Assembly (NCBI GenBank): GCA_023807065.1
Contig: JAJJLU010000640.1
Span: 1 to 25,600, forward strand
Length of the DNA: 25,600 nt
Source: Isotricha intestinalis
Lineage: Eukaryota; Ciliophora; Litostomatea; Vestibuliferida; Isotrichidae
Direction of reading: 5' to 3'
Shown: positions 19,550 through 25,600 of the stretch, in pieces
Position numbering within the stretch: position 1 is the first letter of the stretch
Layout: the number at the start of each line of letters is the position of its first letter
The notes under the pieces: model-generated
Databases searched by the model: none
The model's input: only the letters and a program-made list of their open reading frames with translations
What the model was told of the DNA's origin: nothing
Made by a program: the position numbers and the translations under genes

Positions 19550-19847
19550 TATAATATTTTAATTGTTCTTTTGAGATATAATTCAATAATATCATTCATA
19601 TCCATTCTCATTTCAATATCTTTTTGAATTTATATCATTTAAATTTAATTAATAAAACGATTTATTATATAATTCTTATTCCATTTCTGTGATTTTCAGA
19701 ATATTTTTTTTGAAGAATCCATAAATTCTATAATATAACAAATGGAATTTTAGTTTATTTGAAAATAACTTTAAACTTATAATTATAAAATTAAAAAATT
19801 AATGATTTTTTATTATTAATTATCTAAACGATATGTTATTTAACATT
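19550..19847. other. Intergenic upstream of the decayed gene
   Basis: This is 298 bases between the coiled-coil gene's stop and the ATG of the decayed membrane-protein frame. On the minus strand it carries a 26-codon open piece at about 19549-19630 and a short ATG frame (MDSSKKIF, then TGA). Both may belong to the same broken gene. No other signal is visible. Confidence 0.4.
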
Positions 19848-21263
19848 TTATATATTATCCTTTATTTTTGTGTCAATATTTAAAATCATGTTTCTCAATG
19901 AATTTAATAGATCGTTATTATAATCTATATATTTTTTTTCAAAGTTATCATTATTTAAATGTTGAACATTAAATCCTTTATGTTCCATTTTTTTAGTTAT
20001 ATCATTTTTAGTATTTAAATTTAATTCATTGAGTTTTTTGCTTAGAAGCATATTTTCAACTTCATTTACATATTTTTTCAAATCCTTTAAATTTTCTATA
20101 AATGTTTGTATTTTTTGTTGATTTTCTTGACATTTTGTCTTATAAAAAATAATATTTTGATTTAAATTATTTATTATTTTATCTTTTTCTGAATTATATT
20201 TTGATAAAATTAATAAATGATTATTTAACTCTAATTGCTTTTGTTTATAAGTTAAAATAATTGAAGTTATTGTTTTAGAATCTTTCTGATTTATTAATTG
20301 AAAAATTTGTTTTTCACTTTGAATATTTTGAAGTAATGAAGTTAAAGAATTAATATGATTATTTTTTATTTCACTTTCATTAAATAATTTTTGAATTTGA
20401 GTGTTTAAATTTATTGATTCATTTTTATTTTGAATTATTTGATTTAACAATTTATCATTTTCATGAATCAAATCATTTTTTTCTTTAATTAATTTTTCTA
20501 TTTGTGCATCTCTTTGAGAAAGTTCATTTTTACTCTCAATTATTGTTTTATTATATTCTAAAATACAATTATTTAATTTTTGAATAATATTATTTTTTTG
20601 GTTATTTTCTTCAAAAATATTCTTTAATTTTAATGATATTTTTTCATTTTCATTATTTAATTGTAAAATCTTTTCTTTTTCCATTGAATTAGATTTTAAT
20701 TGTTCATTTTTAATTTTTTCTATATTATTTTTCATTTCATTGAGAATTTTTTTTAATTTTTCATTTTCTTTTTTTAAAAATAATATTTCATTTATGGATT
20801 TATCATTATTATCTCCTATTTTATTATTTTCTTTATGATTAATATCTTTTTTTTCTTTTAAATTATTTTTTTTTGAATTACTAATATTATTATGTTCAAC
20901 TGTTTTATAATCTAGACCAAATATTAATCTTTCATAATCATCTAATTTATCTCCTTCATCTATTAATTTATTGTTAATTTCTAAATATTCAGTTGTCAAA
21001 CAATTATAATTAGATTCATCTTTTGAATCTTTTATTTTTTTCATAATAGAGATATTTCCAAAATTTTCAGATAATAATCTTCTATAATAATTATTTTGAT
21101 TTTGATTTTTATTAAAACTTTTTTTCAAGCTTATTGAAGATTTTATATTATTTCTTTGATTCTGTTTACAATTTTCTTCAATTTTTACTTTTGTGAATCT
21201 CCTTTTATTTGATAAAGAAATATATTTAAATTTATTATTTCGACTTGTTTTATTGGAATTCAT
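19848..21263 (-). CDS. Long coiled-coil protein
   Basis: The 471 residues show a basic, Asn/Lys-rich N terminus (1-75), a short region with YNCLTTEYLEINNKL and DDYERLIFGLDYKTV (about 80-125), and then near-continuous heptad-like coiled coil from about 155 to 430, rich in Glu, Lys, Asn, Leu and Ile. The C-terminal tail, DLLNSLRNMILNIDTKI, is another amphipathic helix. No enzymatic motif, membrane segment or known head domain is visible. Structural or cytoskeletal use (cilium, basal body or cortex) is plausible for a ciliate but is inference. Its start lies 151 bases from the stop of the IQ-motif gene on the same strand. Confidence 0.8.
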   Translation of the reverse strand: MNSNKTSRNNKFKYISLSNKRRFTKVKIEENCKQNQRNNIKSSISLKKSFNKNQNQNNYYRRLLSENFGNISIMKKIKDSKDESNYNCLTTEYLEINNKLIDEGDKLDDYERLIFGLDYKTVEHNNISNSKKNNLKEKKDINHKENNKIGDNNDKSINEILFLKKENEKLKKILNEMKNNIEKIKNEQLKSNSMEKEKILQLNNENEKISLKLKNIFEENNQKNNIIQKLNNCILEYNKTIIESKNELSQRDAQIEKLIKEKNDLIHENDKLLNQIIQNKNESINLNTQIQKLFNESEIKNNHINSLTSLLQNIQSEKQIFQLINQKDSKTITSIILTYKQKQLELNNHLLILSKYNSEKDKIINNLNQNIIFYKTKCQENQQKIQTFIENLKDLKKYVNEVENMLLSKKLNELNLNTKNDITKKMEHKGFNVQHLNNDNFEKKYIDYNNDLLNSLRNMILNIDTKIKDNI

Positions 21264-21414
21264 TTATTTTGAAAAATTTTAAATTTTTAAAAAAACTTTT
21301 TTTTTATAAAATAATGTAAGAAAAAATTATTAATATATTCATAATTCTAAATCCATTTTAAACAGTTAATAGTAGATACATAAAATTTTGAAAATACAAA
21401 AATATATAATAACA

Positions 21415-23621
21415 TTAATAATTATTTTTTTTTTGTAGATTATATAATTTAATTTCATAAGGAGTAAGTTGATACTTCTTTGCAGGATCATAATTTAAAT
21501 CATTATTATTTACATAAATAAAAATACTTTCGTCATTAAATATAACACTTGAGCTTTCTTTATGATTAATAACTGGGTCTTGTTTGTTGTTTTTAATTCC
21601 TCTATTTGAATTTATTCTTAAAGAACTATTTTCACTATTATCAGTTGATCTTCTTAAGCTAAAATATGAATTTGTTTTTTTGTGGTTTGCTTTTTGTAAT
21701 CTTTTTTTTATTCTATAATCCATTGAACTTAAAAGAGAAATTACTTTTTTTCTAATATGTAAAATAATAATTTCTTTTATTAATAACATAAATAATTTAA
21801 TTTTTGCTCCAAATTTAATAATAATTTTCTCTTGAATTACATCTTTTATTTTAAGTTGAAGTCTTTTTTTTACATGTTCACTTTTATAATAACTTTCTTT
21901 AGTATAATAATTCCATTTTTGATAATCTACTTTTTTATTTATTGAACTTATATATCTTTGAGATTTTAATAAATCAAATTCTTTAGCTTTAATGTTTTTA
22001 CTTTTTAAAAATGTATTTTTTTCTTCAATTTCATTTTTTATTTTTTCTTCATTAAAAAAAACTTTTTTTCCTTGATGAGTAAGATTATTCATTCTTCTAG
22101 CAACGCCTTCATCTTCTTTTATCTTATTTAATAATATTTTTTTATGAATAACATCAATAATTAATTCACTTGTTTTTCCAGAATAATTCATATCATATCC
22201 TTTAGATAAATTAACATCAATTTGATTATTTATTTTTATATTTTTCTTTTTAAAAGCTTTTAAATTTGCTCCTATTTCACAATAAGGACGAGGAAAATTT
22301 TTAATTCCTATGATAATACCATTTCCAAATAGTTTAGACAATTTTTCATAATCCCCTTCAAATTTAATTTTTTCTTTTTTTTCTTTTTTTTCAATTTTTT
22401 CAATTTTTTTTTCTTTAATTAACTGATATATAGGAATATCAACTTGAATAGAAATATCATTTGTATCAATTTGATTATGGAAAAAAATAGCTCTTATTAA
22501 TTTCTTTATTTGACCCAAAAAAAAACCAAAATATTTTTTCCTCGTATTATAACAAATTTTAACAATAAATCTTATTAAAGTTAATTTATCTGATTTAACT
22601 TCTCTTCTAATTAAATGACCTTTATAAAAAGCTTGAATTTTTATTATTTTTTTTAAATAAACATTTTTAAACCAGTTTCTCCAAAATCTTTGTATAAAAA
22701 TTAATTTTTTACCAAATATTTTAGTAATATTGATTTTTTTTAAATTAACATGATATTCTTGTCTTCTTATTGTTTTTGTTATTCTTTTTATTTTTTCAGC
22801 ATATTTTGAATCATATAATTTTAATTCAGGCATTGGAGTAAATAAATTTTGTTGAGAAGGTATTTTTTTTAAGACCTTAACTTTTTCAGGAACTTTTAAA
22901 ACTTTAAATATAATTTCTTTACAACTTTTATTAGAATAATTTGAATGAAATGAACTTTTTCTAGACATTCCTTCTCTAATCAAATTATTAAATTTTTGAG
23001 TTTTTGATTTCACATATTTTTTATTAGTTAAATTTAATTCTTCTTTTTTTTCTGTTAAATCTCTTTTCATTTTTTCAAAAGCTGAGAATTTATTTAATTT
23101 TGGAACTTTTCCAGATTGATATTTTAATTTTTTGTTATTTAAAGGATTAATTGTTTTTTGGGATTCAGATAATAATTGATGATAACGTTGTTTAATTTCA
23201 TTTAATTTTGTTATATGAGGAAGAAGAGAAAATAATACTTCTTTTTTCTTTTTGTCATATTCATCTTTTTTTTTAATGCCACTTACGTTTTTACTATTAT
23301 TTTTTGATTTGCTTGAATTTCGTGAGAATGTAGTGATTGAGTTTAAGTTAATATTTTTAATATTTTTTGATGATTTTGATTTCACAGAATTATATGATAT
23401 ATTTTTCTTTTTTGATAAATTTTCCAACAATAAATTTTTATCAAATTTTGTCGTCTTTAAATTCTTTTTATTATGTTTTTTGAATCCAAAACCTATCATA
23501 TTTGTTTTATTTAAAATAGGGCTTTTTGATATTTCTATTTTTGTTAAATAAATATTTTACTTTCAAAACCACTACTTTTAAATGATTCTTGAGATTTGAC
23601 ACTTAATAAATCAAAATTCAT
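21415..23621 (-). CDS. IQ-motif protein with a 26-nt first intron
   Basis: The gene has two exons: 23561-23621 (ATG, 20 codons plus one base) and 21415-23534, giving 726 residues. The N terminus MNFDLLSVKSQESFKSSGFE joins ISKSPILNKTN, upstream of an internal Met that would otherwise be taken as the start. Two IQ-like calmodulin-binding motifs lie near residues 300-335: FIQRFWRNWFKN, then KIQAFYKGHLIRRE with the classic I-Q-x3-K-G-x3-R spacing. The rest is highly basic (Lys/Asn/Ser-rich), with helical stretches around 375-400 and 590-625. No catalytic domain is visible. IQ proteins bind calmodulin or centrin-like EF-hand proteins and are common in cilia and cell-cortex structures; that role is inferred. 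The C-terminal DPAKKYQLTPYEIKLY may be a short conserved motif. Confidence 0.82.
23535..23560 (-). other. Micro-intron of the IQ-motif gene (26 nt)
   Basis: Read on the minus strand the intron begins GTAAAA and ends AAAATAG. It is phase 1 (A plus AA gives Lys21). It contains an in-frame stop, and removing it links an upstream ATG exon to the long frame. Its size and ends match the three Tubby introns. Confidence 0.78.
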
Positions 23622-24341
23622 TTTTTATTCAAAATAAGCAAATATAATTTAAAAATAAATTAATGTTATATAGATTTACATAATAATAATTTTTATTTAT
23701 TCAAATAAAAATAACCAATTAGAAAAAGGAATTATTAGAATTGATAATATTATTAAACAAAAAATTTAATTAAAAAATTATAAAAAATGTTGAATTCAAA
23801 AGTTTAAATATTAAAGAAAAATCAATTACAGAAACTATTTTTCTTCTATTTATATTTAAATATACTTCTTTGGTTTTATTTTTATTACCTTAAATAATAT
23901 ATAAGAAATATAATAAATTATTCATTTTTTTTCAAGAAAATTAAACGAAATTTCCCTGATATGAACTTGAGGAAAGAGGTTTTCAAAAATTCTAACCCGG
24001 ACATTAACTGAGGATGACATATTTGTTTGTGGAATAAATTTTCATTTATAATTGATTGTATTTATATTAAATTTTTTCTAAGAATCTATTTTTATTCTTA
24101 ATAAAAAATCTTTTTTTCAAATTTTTTCCCTTTTTAAGAAGATAATTATTTTTTAAACTAAAACATTATTATTTGATAAAAATAATTTGAATCAAATTCT
24201 AAATATATATATATATATTTTTTCTTATTTTTTTTATTTCATCAATTATTTTTTCATCAAACTTGAAAAATTTTGGAAAAATAAGATGAATTGTTAATTA
24301 AAAAATAATTTAATCATTTAAATTTAAATGATATTATTGAC
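23622..24341. other. Intergenic with a GC-richer island
   Basis: This is 720 bases between minus-strand genes, holding the IQ gene's promoter side. It is very AT-rich apart from the island at 23951-24030, annotated separately. A short (AT)n run lies at about 24204-24220. No reading frame is supported. Confidence 0.5.
23951..24030. ncRNA. Possible small non-coding RNA (GC-rich island)
   Basis: Eighty bases contain 28 G or C (35%), while 24061-24120 contains 6 in 60 (10%). In extremely AT-rich genomes, isolated non-coding GC islands often mark structured RNA genes. On the plus strand a UGAUAUGA (23958-23965) resembles an imperfect C box, and CUGA at 24008-24011 resembles a D box about 45 bases on, flanked by UCC/GGA that could pair. 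No match to U1-U6, SRP, 5S or tRNA was recognised. Strand and boundaries are unknown. Confidence 0.22.
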
Positions 24342-25385
24342 TTACTTATTAAAAGACCAGATATTTATGGAATTATCAGCAGAAAATGAACAAATCAATC
24401 CATTTATTAATTTACAAAAACCAACTATGTAACCATAATGAGCACATTCAATTGTTTCAATACATTTATAATTATCAATTCTATAAATTTGAATATCACA
24501 ACTCCATCCTCCAATAAAGAAAAGCCCTTTTTCTTCAATTGAAGTAATTCCATTACATCTAAAAGGAATTTTAATGGAATTAATTATTTGTTTTTTATTT
24601 AAAGAAATTATTTCTAAAGATTTTTCTCCTCCAACAACAATTCTATCTTCATCAATTCTACATAATCCATTCCAACAACCACAAAAAGCTTTTTCAAAAT
24701 GACATAAAAATACTATATTCTTTCCATATGTATATATTTTCCATAATTTTGTTGCATCATATCCTCCACTAATTAAAATATTTTTATCTTCTAATAATAA
24801 TAATGAATTAATAGTATCAGAGTGTGTTAATGTGGTTAATAGTTGATATTCATCATTGATTAATTCCCATATTTTAATTTTTTCATCTTTGGAACATGAA
24901 ATTATATTATCATTTGAACAATAAATTACATTACATATTCTATTTTTATGAGCCTTTTTAATTATTTTATTTAATGTAAATTCATTTTCTTTTTTACTCC
25001 ATATATGAATATTTGTATCATCTGAACAAGTGATAAAATTATTGTCATCTTTTATAGAAACATTAATGATATTATTTTTATGAGCATTTCTAATATATTG
25101 AATTACATTATATTTTAATCCATCATAAATAATAATAGAACTATCATCAGAAACTGAAACTAAGTTTCCTGAAGGAAATATTTTCACGGATTTAATCCAA
25201 TCAATATGATCCTTTATTGTTTTGTTTAATTTAATATATTTATTGAACTTAGAATTATATTCTTTATTTAAATTCTTCTTTTTTTCTCTTGTTTTAACTG
25301 ATGAATTTTTTTGAGATAAATTTATTGTATCATTATTCTTTTTTTTCTTTTCTGGTTTTTTTAATTTTGATTTTTTTTGCCTCAT
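24342..25385 (-). CDS. WD40-repeat protein, subtelomeric paralogue
   Basis: The product is 347 residues. A Lys-rich N terminus (1-50) is followed by a seven-bladed WD40 propeller to the C terminus, with units such as SGNLVSVSDDSSIIIYD, NNFITCSDDTNIHIW, DNIISCSKDEKIKIWELIN, ILISGGYDATKLW and ICSFSADNSINIWSF. It is collinear with the WD40 protein at 11990-13192, including non-repeat features (FTLN...KAHKN, EY/YQ...TLTH, LLLEDK, GLCRIDEDRI, GGWSCD). It lacks that protein's N-terminal domain of about 115 residues. It is probably a protein-interaction scaffold of unknown partner. Its ATG is about 170 bases from the telomere, making it the last gene on the chromosome, transcribed away from the end. 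Confidence 0.87.
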   Translation of the reverse strand: MRQKKSKLKKPEKKKKNNDTINLSQKNSSVKTREKKKNLNKEYNSKFNKYIKLNKTIKDHIDWIKSVKIFPSGNLVSVSDDSSIIIYDGLKYNVIQYIRNAHKNNIINVSIKDDNNFITCSDDTNIHIWSKKENEFTLNKIIKKAHKNRICNVIYCSNDNIISCSKDEKIKIWELINDEYQLLTTLTHSDTINSLLLLEDKNILISGGYDATKLWKIYTYGKNIVFLCHFEKAFCGCWNGLCRIDEDRIVVGGEKSLEIISLNKKQIINSIKIPFRCNGITSIEEKGLFFIGGWSCDIQIYRIDNYKCIETIECAHYGYIVGFCKLINGLICSFSADNSINIWSFNK

Positions 25386-25553
25386 TTAAATTATTTATTG
25401 ATAATTTATTCAATAATAAAAAAGATAATTATAATTAAATTAAAATTTTAAAATTCTTTTTTTGATTCAAATAATATTAATTTTTTTAAATTAAAAATAT
25501 TAAATATCATCAATTTCACAAAATATTTATTTAAAGAAACTAATAGAAATGGA

Positions 25554-25600
25554 GGGGATTGGGGATTGGGGATTGGGGATTTGGGGATTGGGGATTGGGG
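25554..25600 (+). repeat. Telomere, GGGGATT repeats
   Basis: Six complete units run to the end of the window: GGGGATT at 25554, 25561 and 25568, an 8-base GGGGATTT at 25575, GGGGATT at 25583 and 25590, then GGGG. The G-rich strand points outward, as at a right-hand telomere. The unit differs from Tetrahymena GGGGTT, spirotrich GGGGTTTT and the TTAGGG type. The preceding 168 bases are plain AT-rich subtelomeric DNA with no further repeats. Confidence 0.93.

Noticed and set aside
23252..23551. 99-codon plus-strand hydrophobic frame
   Set aside because: It is antisense to the Lys/Asn-rich start of the IQ-motif gene. Its hydrophobicity is the mirror of AAA/AAT codons.
1..25600. tRNA, rRNA, CRISPR or transposon features
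   Set aside because: No tRNA T-arm pattern, rRNA-like GC block, regularly spaced repeats, terminal inverted repeats with a transposase, or reverse transcriptase motif was found on reading both strands.

Overview
The window looks like most or all of a small, very AT-rich eukaryotic chromosome. The best fit is a macronuclear chromosome of a ciliate that uses the standard genetic code. Four observations support this. (1) The right end (25554-25600) is a telomere array of GGGGATT units with the G-rich strand running outward. (2) Four spliceosomal introns can be reconstructed, and all are tiny (23, 25, 25 and 26 nt) with GTAA...TAG ends. (3) Genes are packed on both strands, and the outermost genes start within about 100-170 nt of the presumed ends. 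(4) Long reading frames end normally at TAA, and glutamine is written CAA, so no stop reassignment is visible. Litostome (rumen-type) ciliates would fit, but that placement is inference.

Layout, left to right. At 1-59 there is a perfect inverted copy of 451-509, joined at a single telomere-like CCCCAAT unit (59-65). This may be the real left telomere followed by a fold-back join. Next come a DEAH/RHA-type helicase with zinc-binding C-terminal regions (163-3705), a small Lys/Asn-rich protein on the minus strand (3965-4531), a tail-anchored VAP/MSP-domain protein (4666-5475), a four-exon Tubby-like gene that is only visible after splicing (5658-6801) and a calpain-type protease (7502-9268). The minus-strand block 9611-14722 holds a ubiquitin-specific protease, a WD40 protein and an isochorismatase/nicotinamidase-fold protein without the usual metal ligands. 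A plus-strand FtsJ/CMTR-like methyltransferase-fold protein follows (15994-18017); its 5' end is frame-disrupted and two catalytic acidic residues are missing. The rest is on the minus strand: an unknown protein (18170-19165), a probable decayed membrane-protein gene (19162-19549), a coiled-coil protein (19848-21263), an IQ-motif protein with a 26-nt first intron (21415-23621), and a second WD40 gene (24342-25385) that is clearly a paralogue of the one at 11990-13192.

The genes do not form an evident pathway. They read as ordinary cell-biology functions: RNA metabolism, ER contact/tail anchor, membrane-lipid reading (Tubby), proteolysis, deubiquitination and cytoskeletal scaffolding. The most informative features are structural: the chromosome ends, the micro-introns, the degenerate active sites of two enzymes, and the unusual domain combination of the helicase.
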